NCBI RefSeq assembly: GCF_022968825.1
Contig: NZ_JALHKS010000002.1
Span: 496,001 to 560,000, forward strand
Reading direction: 5' to 3'
Source of the DNA: Chryseobacterium salipaludis
GTDB lineage: Bacteria > Bacteroidota > Bacteroidia > Flavobacteriales > Weeksellaceae
Length of the DNA stretch: 64,000 nucleotides
In this document: piece after piece, positions 1-8,122 of the stretch
Layout: each line of letters starts with the position of its first letter
How positions within the stretch are numbered: position 1 is the first letter of the stretch
The notes under the pieces: model-generated
What the model was told of the DNA's origin: nothing
The model's input: the letters and a program-made list of their open reading frames with translations, nothing else
Databases searched by the model: none
Position numbers and translations under genes: made by a program

Positions 1-2
1 GA

Positions 3-251
3 GAAGGCTCTTGTTTTCCAAGCCAATTTCACGTTAATGGTGAAAGCGTCGACACTATTTACTTTTGGAGTCTAGAAAAAGATCAGAAATTTATTGATGC
101 TATGAAGTTTTTTCACTTCGGAGAGAGAAAAGCAGGCAATAATCAATATTTTAAAAAATTAAAAAATGTGAGTGATGGAGGAGATTTGCACGACAATCAT
201 TTGCATTGTGGCAATTTTGATGAATCAAAAATTAAATTTATAAAAGAATGA
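3..251 (+). CDS. C-terminal part of a putative cell-wall-hydrolase effector (partial)
   Basis: The window opens inside this gene; 82 codons remain before the TGA. The last residues contain GDLHDNHLHCGNF, an H-x-H arrangement like the second zinc motif of LAS/M15-type murein peptidases, but the first motif is outside the window, so the assignment is inference. The stop overlaps the ATG of the following lipoprotein gene (ATGA), the same tight coupling seen between the other effectors and lipoproteins in this island. It is therefore most likely the toxin end of another effector/immunity pair. Confidence 0.5.
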   Translation, partial: EGSCFPSQFHVNGESVDTIYFWSLEKDQKFIDAMKFFHFGERKAGNNQYFKKLKNVSDGGDLHDNHLHCGNFDESKIKFIKE

Positions 252-1264
252 AAATTGAATGTTGTATTTTGCTGGTTTTAATGACATTTTCCGTTTTGGC
301 ATGTCAGAAGAAACACAATATTGGAATCCAAACGGAGGAACGACCATTTCACTTCAGAGAAATTGGGAGTAAAGAATTGATCATAACAAATTTTCCGCAA
401 AAGTGGCGCGTGCATCCTTATCAAGATTCCTTTCCCGTAAGTAAATCTGATAAGAACAATGAATCTCGTTTAAATACGCTCGATTATTTTGATAATATCA
501 AAGGTAAGGCGGTAAAAAATAGTGTTTATAGTTCTCTGATTGAGGAAAGAAGAGTTAGGCTTGATTCTACTTTTGTGGTGGATTCTATTTCTAATAAAAA
601 TCACTCTTTCGTTTATTTAAAATCATACAAAACTATTGAAGATGCTGATTACGACTTCCCTCCCACAGTGCATCAAATAGACATGCTTATATTTGAAAAT
701 AACCGATTTAATAACAGGCTAAATATTTATACTAAGAAAAGCTATCCTTTTGCTATCGACTTAAAAATCGGATATTTTGATCGCGACGGGAATCTTTTTA
801 CAAAAGAATTTAAAACAGATGAAGAATATACGAAGTTTGTAAAAGAAGAGCATATGAAGTTATCAAATGATGGTGTCATAACGAAGCAGGGTAGCAGAAT
901 ATTTGAAGAAAAAAAAGAAAATAGCGTTAAACAAAGAGCAGCAGAAGTGTCCGATATCGTCGGGACATACAAAATTTATACACCTGCAATCAGTAATTCT
1001 ACCGGAAAGGAAATTTCTTTAGGATATTTCATTACTATCAAATCGCTGACTAAAGCAATAGTAAGCATTGATGCAAAATATTCTGAAGATTATGGCTGTG
1101 AAGGCGATTATAACCTGACACAGGAAAATGGCATTCTACACGGCAGAGGCATTTGTGATCAGGATGACGTGGACGATTTTTATATTAAGAAAGAAAATAA
1201 TCAACTCTTCATCAAAAGCAAGCGCTTTCTCAATCAGGATTGGCAGCAACTCACTAAAGACTAA
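248..1264 (+). CDS. Putative immunity lipoprotein
   Basis: A protein of 338 residues with a lipoprotein signal peptide (short charged start, hydrophobic run, lipobox VLAC near residue 19), so it should be anchored in an envelope membrane facing the periplasm. No known family is recognised for the middle part. The last ~100 residues (from DIVGTYKIY) resemble the end of the lipoprotein at 4313-5377, including an acidic Asp-rich stretch and an identical tail IKSKRFLNQDWQQLTKD. Its ATG overlaps the stop of the upstream toxin fragment. A periplasmic lipoprotein coupled to a peptidoglycan hydrolase effector is the expected form of an immunity protein; this role is inferred from context only. Confidence 0.6.
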   Translation: MKIECCILLVLMTFSVLACQKKHNIGIQTEERPFHFREIGSKELIITNFPQKWRVHPYQDSFPVSKSDKNNESRLNTLDYFDNIKGKAVKNSVYSSLIEERRVRLDSTFVVDSISNKNHSFVYLKSYKTIEDADYDFPPTVHQIDMLIFENNRFNNRLNIYTKKSYPFAIDLKIGYFDRDGNLFTKEFKTDEEYTKFVKEEHMKLSNDGVITKQGSRIFEEKKENSVKQRAAEVSDIVGTYKIYTPAISNSTGKEISLGYFITIKSLTKAIVSIDAKYSEDYGCEGDYNLTQENGILHGRGICDQDDVDDFYIKKENNQLFIKSKRFLNQDWQQLTKD

Positions 1265-1780
1265 CAGTAAGTCAAATTAGTTTTCGTTAAAGAACTGCAA
1301 TACTTTGGTGCCTAACCAAACCATCTCTCTTCCACAAAAAAATTCCGGCCTGCTTTCAGCAAACCGGATTTCGTTTTATTTTAAATTTCGTCGTCAGACT
1401 CCAGCGTGTAGGAGCGGGCGCGGAAATCTTTGTCGTGCTTTTCAGAGATTACATCTTCGCGCTTCTGGATAATAATAAATTTGGTGACTGACAAAAATCA
1501 ACCTACACCTTACGAATATGGGAGCATGATAATATTGGGGACCATGATCTTCTGTATAATAACACCCATATCTTTAAAAATGACCTGCAGCGGGCACTCA
1601 TCACTTTAACAGGCAATATGCAGAAAATAGGAGAAATAGGAAACAATCCTAAAAAGCTTGACAGTGGAGAGTATTTGACAGGAAATTATCAGGAGATTTT
1701 TGCGGAGGTGATATTTGAAAAGGTGTCAGCGAAATCTGCGGTTATTGATGTGGGAATCATGGAGGAGCCGAAGAAGGAAG
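1207..1780. repeat. Cassette-boundary repeat, copy 1
   Basis: About 570 bp, nearly identical to 5322-5908 and, from about 1325 on, to 7665-8122. In order it holds the 3' end of the lipoprotein gene, a hairpin, an approx. 90-bp antisense copy of the 3' end of the PUR-domain gene (parent copy at 14981-15080), and then the middle of an Ig-like effector domain running into the next effector. The gene-free stretch 1265-1617 consists entirely of this repeat. A TGA closes the Ig frame just after the PUR junction, so the effector frame has no start codon upstream of 1618. Confidence 0.9.
1340..1371. terminator. Hairpin terminator (copy of the PUR gene terminator)
   Basis: Stem AAATTCCGG/CCGGATTT with T-rich flanks on both sides, so it could stop transcription in either direction. 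It is a duplicate of the hairpin at 14941-14971 and follows the lipoprotein gene on the plus strand. This copy has one extra T in the left arm. Confidence 0.7.
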
Positions 1781-2946
1781 TGAGCGGGAAATCGCCTGCA
1801 ATTAAAAAGGGAACAGATATTCCGAAAAACAACAACACTTGCACTTGCAAAGAAAAAAACTTAGTATGGGGCGATAAAATCGGCTGCAGTGAAAGGTTAA
1901 AGGTAATTCAAGTTTCAAAAAACCTAGGCGTTGACCCAAATTGGTTAATGACTGTAATTGCCTTGGAAACCGCTGAAACATTTGATCCTTCGACTGATAA
2001 TCAGGTTGGATACGTTGGATTAATTCAGTTTGGTAAAGATGCATCAGGTGATTTGGGGGTTAGTCAAAGCGAATTAGTTGCAATGAATTTTATTGAGCAG
2101 ATGAATTATGTTGAGAAATTTCTGCAACATAATAAATCTAAATATAATACATTAACTGACTTATATCTCGGAGTTCTATATCCTTCAGCATCAGGACATG
2201 GAAGTGAAAGGGATTATATTATTTTAGAAGGAAAAGCCTATCAAAACAATCCATTGTTTTTTAAAGAAAAAGGTGAGTGGGAATACGCAACAAAAGTCAA
2301 TAAAAAAGGGAAACAAATTAAATTTAAGAAAGCGGTGGATCCAAATGGCAAAACATATGTGTGGGAAGTTGCGATGGTAGCACAAGAAATTTACACAAAG
2401 GGTCTTGGAATAAGAGAAGAAAAGTTTACTTGCCAAAATTCTGAGCAGTCGAAAAACCAACCAACGAAGGTAGGAGAATGTTTAGAGACTTGGGACACTG
2501 CTACAAACAATAGAATTGAGAAGTTACATCCAAAAATCAGGTGTGCTGTTAAAAACTTTATTAATCAAGTAGAAAGTGAGATGGGCATAAAATTAAGGGT
2601 TATACAAGGGTTACGAACGTATGCTGAACAGAACGCCCTCTACGCACAAGGTAGAACGACAGCGGGAAGTATAGTAACAAAAGCCAAAGGTGGCCAGAGC
2701 AACCATAATTTTGGTCTAGCCATTGATGTAGCCGAAATAAAAAATGGGAAAATTGATTGGAGTGAACAAGAAAAAATTCTTCCAAAAATAGCGCCAATAG
2801 GTAAGAAGTGGGGATTCTCGTGGGGAGGTGATTGGAAAAGTATTATTGATAAGCCTCATTTCGAAATGACTTTCGGAAAATCTTTGTCAGAACTTAGAAA
2901 AGCATATGAGGACAACGGAAAGGATCACACAAAAATTCCATTATAA
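1618..2946 (+). CDS. Orphan effector: lytic transglycosylase + M15 peptidase
   Basis: A protein of 442 residues expected to cut peptidoglycan at both the glycan and the peptide. Residues 1-50 are the tail of an Ig-like domain. A Cys-rich linker follows (CTCK at 75-78, CSER at 90-93), then an SLT-like fold with likely catalytic Glu117 (ALETAE) and YVGLIQF. At about 300-420 there is an M15 D,D/L,D-peptidase domain with SNHNFGLAID (His363, Asp370) and KPHFEM (His414). There is no signal peptide. ATG 1618 is the only in-frame Met before the domains; it corresponds to an internal Met of the complete effector at 11348, so expression is uncertain. The stop overlaps the next lipoprotein start by one base. 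Confidence 0.8.
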   Translation: MQKIGEIGNNPKKLDSGEYLTGNYQEIFAEVIFEKVSAKSAVIDVGIMEEPKKEVSGKSPAIKKGTDIPKNNNTCTCKEKNLVWGDKIGCSERLKVIQVSKNLGVDPNWLMTVIALETAETFDPSTDNQVGYVGLIQFGKDASGDLGVSQSELVAMNFIEQMNYVEKFLQHNKSKYNTLTDLYLGVLYPSASGHGSERDYIILEGKAYQNNPLFFKEKGEWEYATKVNKKGKQIKFKKAVDPNGKTYVWEVAMVAQEIYTKGLGIREEKFTCQNSEQSKNQPTKVGECLETWDTATNNRIEKLHPKIRCAVKNFINQVESEMGIKLRVIQGLRTYAEQNALYAQGRTTAGSIVTKAKGGQSNHNFGLAIDVAEIKNGKIDWSEQEKILPKIAPIGKKWGFSWGGDWKSIIDKPHFEMTFGKSLSELRKAYEDNGKDHTKIPL

Positions 2947-3767
2947 TGAAAAACTATAAAATAGCACTTTCAATACTATCGCTGTGCATCATCTCGCACT
3001 GTAAACAGAATGCAGGGAAATCCGCAGTCAGTAGAAAAGTCGATCGTAATTATAAAGACAAAAATCCAGAACTACTGGCAATTAGGGATACGACCCTATT
3101 CATTAACTCCAGCGAGGGCGAGGATGTAAAACTATTATTTAACATAAAAAGCAAAGACTCTGTTATTTATAGCGTAGTATATGGGGAAATGGGCAAATCC
3201 ACCTATGAATTTGTTTTTAACAAAATACTCAAGCAAGCGTCATGTGTCACGTATAGGTATGAAGAGCCAATATCAGTTAATGCTGATCCCACAGTTTATA
3301 GCGAAAAAAAGGAAGATTTAGCTACGTCTGCCGAATCTATAAAAAGACTCACCGCTCTTTTCCAAAGCTATCACAAAATATTCAATGCCGCTCTGGAACC
3401 AAAATCAAAAATGCAAGTAGATTCAAATTGGAATGGCAAATACACTTTAATGTTAAACAGTAACGATGATGATTGGCGAAACATTAAAGAAATTAATCTC
3501 ACGATCACTTCGGATTCTGTAACCTATTTAGCCAAAGGATATCAGCTCTATCAATATTTTAATCTTTCGGCGGAGGAGAAAGATGGATATCTATTTTTAA
3601 ATTATCAGAATGCAATGGACGATACTGATAGTTGGGCCTTAGAAAAAACCGTAGATTTTGGAACACTAACTCCAAAAAAGGTGGGTTACACTTGGTCTTC
3701 ACCATATTTAAACACTTATTTTAATGATGGAAAAAAAGTGGACTATTTAATTAATAAAGCAAAATAA
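2946..3767 (+). CDS. Putative immunity lipoprotein of the SLT-M15 effector
   Basis: A protein of 273 residues starting with a signal peptide and a Cys at position 19 (sequence ISHC, a loose lipobox). No family is recognised. The start codon shares one base with the effector stop (TAATG), implying translational coupling, which together with the predicted envelope location makes an immunity role likely. A C-terminal part (DSNWNGKYTLML) resembles the WNGLYTI start of the last domain in the lipoprotein at 4313-5377, suggesting a shared fold among these immunity candidates. Confidence 0.6.
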   Translation: MKNYKIALSILSLCIISHCKQNAGKSAVSRKVDRNYKDKNPELLAIRDTTLFINSSEGEDVKLLFNIKSKDSVIYSVVYGEMGKSTYEFVFNKILKQASCVTYRYEEPISVNADPTVYSEKKEDLATSAESIKRLTALFQSYHKIFNAALEPKSKMQVDSNWNGKYTLMLNSNDDDWRNIKEINLTITSDSVTYLAKGYQLYQYFNLSAEEKDGYLFLNYQNAMDDTDSWALEKTVDFGTLTPKKVGYTWSSPYLNTYFNDGKKVDYLINKAK

Positions 3768-4312
3768 TGTTCTGTCATCAATTTTCGAACTGATAAGAAA
3801 AGAATATTTAACAGATTTCCAACAAGCCATGTTACAAAATCATTCAGAAAGAAAAATGCTCATATATGCCAAAATACTGAGCAAATGTGAAGATACAAAC
3901 AGTGTTTTATTCATATTTAGAATTAAGCCAAAGATTACCTGAAGAAATTGATAATACGCGAATTCGCTCAAATAGGTTGTTAGTATGCTGCAAATTTTTA
4001 CTACCTTGTACAAACAGTGCCAAATAAGAAATAGTTAAGAAAAGCATCCGGTAAATGAACATCGTATTAATATTTTTGCTGGAATTAGTACAGGTCAAGA
4101 TTTAACTGTTAATGATGAAGAAGCGTTCCTAATTAACGATGAAGTCACGAGTATATTGATACGGCTCAGCTGGCAAAAATCATCATAAAATTAGATTATT
4201 CTGAAGATATGAATGTTCACATTGGTTATATTGCCGCTAGCAACCTGATGGTTAAATTAATAATGTGCTGTCAACGTCTTTAAAAAGAAGTTGGTTTGCG
4301 AATTCAGATAAT
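3768..4312 (+). pseudogene. Decayed coding region, no intact gene
   Basis: The stretch of about 545 bases between two lipoprotein genes carries several open segments in different frames, for example one reading FELIRKEYLTDFQQAMLQNH near 3784 and one reading NIFAGISTGQDLTVNDEE near 4064, separated by stops. The base composition is like a gene. The most economical reading is a decayed toxin or immunity gene; the family is not recognisable. No promoter or terminator was seen. Confidence 0.4.
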
Positions 4313-5377
4313 ATGAGAATATCAGCACTTATACTAACCACTCTTGGCCTCCTCTCCTGCGCAGAAAAACAGGAAGTTGCCGCTCAGAAAACAGAGAAAA
4401 TCTACAGTTTCGATTACACCAAGGATCCAATCGATGAAGCTGTAAAAATCGATACCTTCCTGACCAACCAGGATTTTGAGCTTGAACAATACTTGCAAAA
4501 TATTTCCAGACAAGACTATTTAGCTGATTCCTTGCAGTATAAAAACAGCGTTACACAGCGCAGTACCGATTTCAGGAATAATGTCGTACACACATCGTAT
4601 GGCAATATAAAATTCACCCCGCATACCGACAATACCTCTGATGCTTCCATTAAGTATTCCTATGCTGGGTATGCCGAACCGATCAGCACGCATCTTCTCA
4701 ATGTAGCGTTATATGAAGGCGAACGAACATTATTGGTGAGTGACGATCGTTATAAATGTACCATTATTTCAGGTTTTCCATTTTTTTCGCCAGACAAAAA
4801 ATATTTTTTGACCTTTAAAGATAATGAAGGAATGTCATCTCAGCTTTCGATTTACCGTATTGACAAACAAAATTTCAAACATTTCAAAACGTTATGGTCT
4901 GAAAACAGTATAGTTGAGTATGCAATTTGGGATAAGAAAGGAGCCATTGTTCTTAAACTTCGAAGTATTGACACAGGCGATTACTTATACGCAAAAGTAC
5001 CAAATGCTTCATTGGCTTCTGCGTCGAAACGTACACCAGCGCATAAGCAAAGTGAAGCTGGTCCCCATTGGAATGGTCTGTACACTATTACTGCTAAAGC
5101 ATTGAGCAACTATGATAAAACAGAAATTGATCTTCTTTATACAATTTCAATCACTTCCCAAGAATCCGCGATTCTAAGCATTGGTGCAGAGCACGCGCAA
5201 GACTACGCATGCGAAGGTGAGTATTACTTAACTGTGGAAGATAATGTTCTGCACGGGACCGGCAAATGCGACGATGACGATACCAATGACTTCTACATAA
5301 AACTCGAAAAGGGAAAATACTTCATCAAAAGCAAACGTTTTCTCAATCAGGATTGGCAGCAACTCACGAAAGATTAG
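4313..5377 (+). CDS. Putative immunity lipoprotein without adjacent toxin
   Basis: A protein of 354 residues; ATG 4313 is chosen because it begins a lipoprotein signal peptide (MRISALIL, lipobox LLSC). An earlier in-frame start would put 16 extra residues before it. The C-terminal ~100 residues (from HWNGLYTI) match the end of the lipoprotein at 248-1264, with conserved YACEGEY, CDDDD and the tail IKSKRFLNQDWQQLTKD. There is no intact toxin gene directly upstream, only the decayed region 3768-4312, so it may be an orphan immunity gene. No enzyme motif is seen. Confidence 0.6.
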   Translation: MRISALILTTLGLLSCAEKQEVAAQKTEKIYSFDYTKDPIDEAVKIDTFLTNQDFELEQYLQNISRQDYLADSLQYKNSVTQRSTDFRNNVVHTSYGNIKFTPHTDNTSDASIKYSYAGYAEPISTHLLNVALYEGERTLLVSDDRYKCTIISGFPFFSPDKKYFLTFKDNEGMSSQLSIYRIDKQNFKHFKTLWSENSIVEYAIWDKKGAIVLKLRSIDTGDYLYAKVPNASLASASKRTPAHKQSEAGPHWNGLYTITAKALSNYDKTEIDLLYTISITSQESAILSIGAEHAQDYACEGEYYLTVEDNVLHGTGKCDDDDTNDFYIKLEKGKYFIKSKRFLNQDWQQLTKD

Positions 5378-5908
5378 CAGTAAGTCAAATTAGTGTTCGT
5401 TAAAAGAACTGCAATACTTTGGTGCCTAACCAAACCATCTCTCTTCCACAAAAAAATCCGGCCTGCCTTCAGCAAACCGGATTTCGTTTTATTTTAAATT
5501 TCGTCGTCGGACTCCAGCGTGTAGGAGCGGGCGCGGAAATCTTTGTCGTGCTTTTCAGAGATTACATCTTCGCGCTTCTGGCTGATGATATATTTGGTGA
5601 CTGACAAAAATCAACCTACACCTTGCGATTATGGGAGCATGATAATATTGGGGACCATGATCTTCTGTACAATAACACCCATATCTTTAAAAACGACCTG
5701 CAGCGGGCACTCATCACTTTAACAGGCAAAATGCAGAAAATAGGAGAAACAGGAAACAATCCTAAAAAGCCTGACAGTGGAGAGTATTTGACAGGAAATT
5801 ATCAGGAGATTTTTGCGGAGGTGATCTTTGAAAAGGTGTCAGCGAAATCTGCGGTTATTGATGTGGGAATAATGGGGGAGCCGAAAAAACAAAATAACGG
5901 AAAAGCAT
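5322..5908. repeat. Cassette-boundary repeat, copy 2
   Basis: Nearly identical to 1207-1780: lipoprotein 3' end, hairpin, antisense PUR 3' fragment (about 5497-5590, the longest of the three derived copies), then the Ig-like fragment. The PUR part keeps a few more parental bases (CTGATGATA) than copies 1 and 3, so it may be closest to the original junction. Confidence 0.9.
5454..5484. terminator. Hairpin terminator (copy of the PUR gene terminator)
   Basis: Stem AAATCCGG/CCGGATTT flanked by an A run on the left and a T-rich stretch on the right, duplicating 14941-14971. It lies 3' of the lipoprotein gene ending at 5377. Confidence 0.7.
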
Positions 5909-5952
5909 CGACGAACCTAGTAGCATACTTAATACCTGGACACAAAATATAG
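5731..5952 (+). pseudogene. Effector N-terminal fragment cut off by an IS3 remnant
   Basis: Carries the same Ig-domain tail as the effectors at 1618 and 7963 (MQKIGETGNN ... VIDVGIMGEPKKQ), then runs into about 20 unrelated residues and a stop at the left edge of the transposon remnant. In this copy the frame is also open upstream from a TTG at 5623. The catalytic part of this effector is missing here; its far end appears to survive at 6409-6660. Confidence 0.75.
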
Positions 5953-5973
5953 TAATAACATTAAATTTGTGTC

Positions 5974-6288
5974 ATGAGTTTACACCGAAAGAATTGGGAT
6001 CAGAAAGAGAAAGAAGAAATACTGCTGTTTATGGAGCAGCACGGCATCAGCCGCGCTTCGCGGGAGTTCAATGTTTCAACTGCTGCGATTTATAACTGGA
6101 AGAGAAAGTTTGAGGAGCTGGGCGCAGCGGGTCTGGAAACAGGTGCCAAAACTGCTGTGGAGCGAGAACTGGCGCAACTTAAAAGAGAAAACAGCGAGCT
6201 AAAAAAAATGGTCGCTGAGCGCGAACTGTCCATCCGCGTAAAAGATGCACTTTTAAAAAAAAATGCATTTCTAAAGAAGAAAAAATAA
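5974..6288 (+). CDS. IS3-family transposase OrfA
   Basis: A protein of 104 residues. The N-terminal half is a helix-turn-helix of the HTH_Tnp_1 type (SRASREFNVSTAAIYNWKRK), which binds the element's ends. The C-terminal half is a charged leucine-zipper-like coiled coil. The length is normal for OrfA. A-rich runs at 6255-6263 and just before the stop are typical of sites for programmed -1 frameshifting into orfB, whose ATG overlaps this stop. Because orfB is destroyed, the element should not move by itself. Confidence 0.85.
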   Translation: MSLHRKNWDQKEKEEILLFMEQHGISRASREFNVSTAAIYNWKRKFEELGAAGLETGAKTAVERELAQLKRENSELKKMVAERELSIRVKDALLKKNAFLKKKK

Positions 6289-6408
6289 TGGTGCTGGATG
6301 ATTTCCTCGAGCAGGAGTTCCCCTTAAGGCCGCTGCTGCGTATTTTAGCCCTGCCCCAAAAGCTCGTATTATTATAAACCCACCGGCAACAAGGCGGGAA
6401 AGCGCCCT
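6288..6408 (+). pseudogene. Fragment of IS3 transposase OrfB
   Basis: Begins at the ATG overlapping the orfA stop and reads VLDDFLEQEFPLRPLLRILALP, then a frameshift in a run of C at about 6352-6355. In the +1 frame it continues with SSYYYKPTGNKAGKRP, a typical beginning of IS3 OrfB. The DDE catalytic core is absent. Confidence 0.65.
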
Positions 6409-6660
6409 GTGTACTATTTTTATAAGCAGGGCGATGCGGAGTACCGTGACAAAAATGGTAACAGAGCGAATAACCAAGTTAGAGATGGCTATTGGGAACC
6501 TGTAACAGCTGAGCAAGCCCAGTCTGTCGCTTGTCTGGTAACTTTCTTAATGGGTGAATTTTTCCTTTCTAAAGGAGATGTAAAGTATCACGAAGAACTG
6601 TGTGCTAAAACTGAAGGTGAAGGAAAAACTGTTTATGATGCTATAATGCCGCTTTTATAA
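6409..6660 (+). pseudogene. C-terminal fragment of an N-acetylmuramoyl-L-alanine amidase effector
   Basis: The 83 residues look like the end of an Amidase_2-type amidase domain: YFYKQGDAEYRD, then GYWEPVTAEQAQSVACLV and YHEELCAKTEGEGKTV, where the His would be a zinc ligand. The beginning of the domain is missing and the frame continues directly from the IS3 fragment. It lies 16 bases before a lipoprotein gene, in the usual effector position. The amidase identity rests on recalled family sequence patterns. Confidence 0.6.
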
Positions 6661-6676
6661 TCTTTAATTACGGAAT

Positions 6677-7492
6677 ATGAAAAAATTAATCAAGACTTTG
6701 TTTTTTATTTGTCTGCTTTCTATTTTCGGATTGTGTGCAGTTTCATGCTCTAAAAACACAGTTAGGGAAGCAAGACTACACAAACGCGAAACTGCTGAAA
6801 AACCTGTCCCTTTATCTGATGAGCAGCCCATGTTTTTCCGTATGCCATCACTTCAGCAGTTAGCAGAAAAATCGCCGGTACTTAGGACAGAAGCTTTCGG
6901 AGATGCAAATGCGGAAGTGAAATATATTGTGGGCGATCTACTGATCTTATCGGCACAAAAAAAATTAGTATATTTAAACCTATTGCCCAAAACTTCTGAA
7001 GACGATTATGTTTATATTACTTTAATAATCCAGGATAAAAATACTAATGTGCCAACGGTCTTCAAAGAATGGCCGATTAATAATGAAAACGGTCAGCCGG
7101 TAGTTTTGCAGGAGTTTTACGAAGCGGTCAAGGAAGAAATAACAGGACTTCTTACAAAGGAAAAAATAGCACTGTTGGATCAGCACTTATCGCTGCTGCC
7201 AGTGAAGAAAGGTGCAGGTAAACTGCAGAACACTTATGAAACCGATGACACCGGTTTGCAGTTATTGACTAAGGTATATCTTGATGTAACTAATCGAAAA
7301 TCAATTGTTCTCGACCATAATTCAAATAATCCCTTCTGTTCTGAATGCGACCCACTGAAGATTTACAAAACTGACTTTCTTGGTGAAATAGTTAATCACG
7401 ATAAAACTATCCGCCTATTTGCGCTCGGCTTTTTAGAGCAGATTGACCAAGCGCCTAGTGCTTTACATGTAAGACTCATAAGTGCGGAGTAA
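6677..7492 (+). CDS. Putative immunity lipoprotein of the disrupted amidase effector
   Basis: A protein of 271 residues with a lipoprotein signal peptide (MKKLIKTLFF..., lipobox AVSC at about residues 22-25). No known domain is recognised. It sits directly behind the amidase fragment, as the other lipoproteins sit behind their effectors. If the immunity role is right, the gene has outlived its toxin and could still protect against the same toxin from neighbours. Confidence 0.6.
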   Translation: MKKLIKTLFFICLLSIFGLCAVSCSKNTVREARLHKRETAEKPVPLSDEQPMFFRMPSLQQLAEKSPVLRTEAFGDANAEVKYIVGDLLILSAQKKLVYLNLLPKTSEDDYVYITLIIQDKNTNVPTVFKEWPINNENGQPVVLQEFYEAVKEEITGLLTKEKIALLDQHLSLLPVKKGAGKLQNTYETDDTGLQLLTKVYLDVTNRKSIVLDHNSNNPFCSECDPLKIYKTDFLGEIVNHDKTIRLFALGFLEQIDQAPSALHVRLISAE

Positions 7493-7531
7493 AACAATCA
7501 CAATATCATCGTTACAGTTAAACAGATTGTT

Positions 7532-7663
7532 ATGAAAACCCTCCTCATCCTATTATCAACCCTTTTCTTCCTCTCCTTCACGGAGAAGCCAGATACTGCC
7601 GCTCAGAAAGCAGAGAAAAACTATACTGCCTTTACTGTTCGGTTGCAAAAACCTTCTATCTGA
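7532..7663 (+). pseudogene. Truncated immunity-lipoprotein remnant
   Basis: A 43-residue frame with a signal peptide followed by EKPDTAAQKAEKNYTAF. This resembles the mature start of the lipoprotein at 4313-5377 (EKQEVAAQKTEKIYSF). The similarity stops after about 20 mature residues, and repeat copy 3 begins at the stop codon, so the rest of the gene was lost at the recombination boundary. The lipobox Cys is also missing. Confidence 0.55.
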
Positions 7664-7664
7664 T

Positions 7665-8122
7665 ACCATCTCTCTTCCACAAAAAAATTCCGGCCTGCTT
7701 TCAGCAAACCGGATTTCGTTTTATTTTAAATTTCGTCGTCGGACTCCAGCGTGTAGGAGCGGGCGCGGAAATCTTTGTCGTGCTTTTCAGAGATTACATC
7801 TTCACGCTTCTGGATAATAATAAATTTGGTGACTGACAAAAATCAACCTACACCTTACGAATATGGGAGCATGATAATATTGGGGACCATGATCTTCTGT
7901 ATAATAACACCCATATCTTTAAAAATGACCTGCAGCGGGCACTCATCACTTTAACAGGCAATATGCAGAAAATAGGAGAAACAGGAAACAATCCTAAAAA
8001 GCCTGACAGTGGAGAGTATCTGACAGGAAATTATCAGGAGATTTTTGCGGAGGTGATATTTGAAAAGGTGTCAGCGAAATCTGCGGTTATTGATGTGGGA
8101 ATAATGGAGGAGCCGAAGAAAC
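7665..8122. repeat. Cassette-boundary repeat, copy 3
   Basis: Nearly identical to copy 1 from the sequence ACCATCTCTCTTCCAC onward: hairpin at about 7686-7716, antisense PUR 3' fragment (about 7729-7815), junction, Ig-like fragment. Unlike copies 1 and 2 it lacks the lipoprotein 3' end on the left. Copies 1 and 3 also share the sequence after the Ig domain coding for SPAIKK. The gap 7664-7962 contains nothing else. Confidence 0.9.

Larger units (their letters stand above)
5938..6408 (+). mobile_element. Truncated IS3-family insertion sequence
   Basis: Contains an intact IS3-type orfA and only the first ~40 codons of orfB, which is also frameshifted; the rest of orfB and the right end are gone. 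The left part has a short dyad (GACACAAA at 5939-5946, TTTGTGTC at 5966-5973) directly before the orfA start. The right boundary is placed where the orfB-like reading (YYYKPTGNKAGKRP) meets an amidase-like reading (YYFYKQGD). The exact ends cannot be fixed without a reference element. Confidence 0.65.

Noticed and set aside
5623-5952. A separate intact 109-residue gene
   Set aside because: It is the effector head fragment plus unrelated residues up to the IS3 edge; the start would be a TTG in the repeat and it lacks a catalytic domain.
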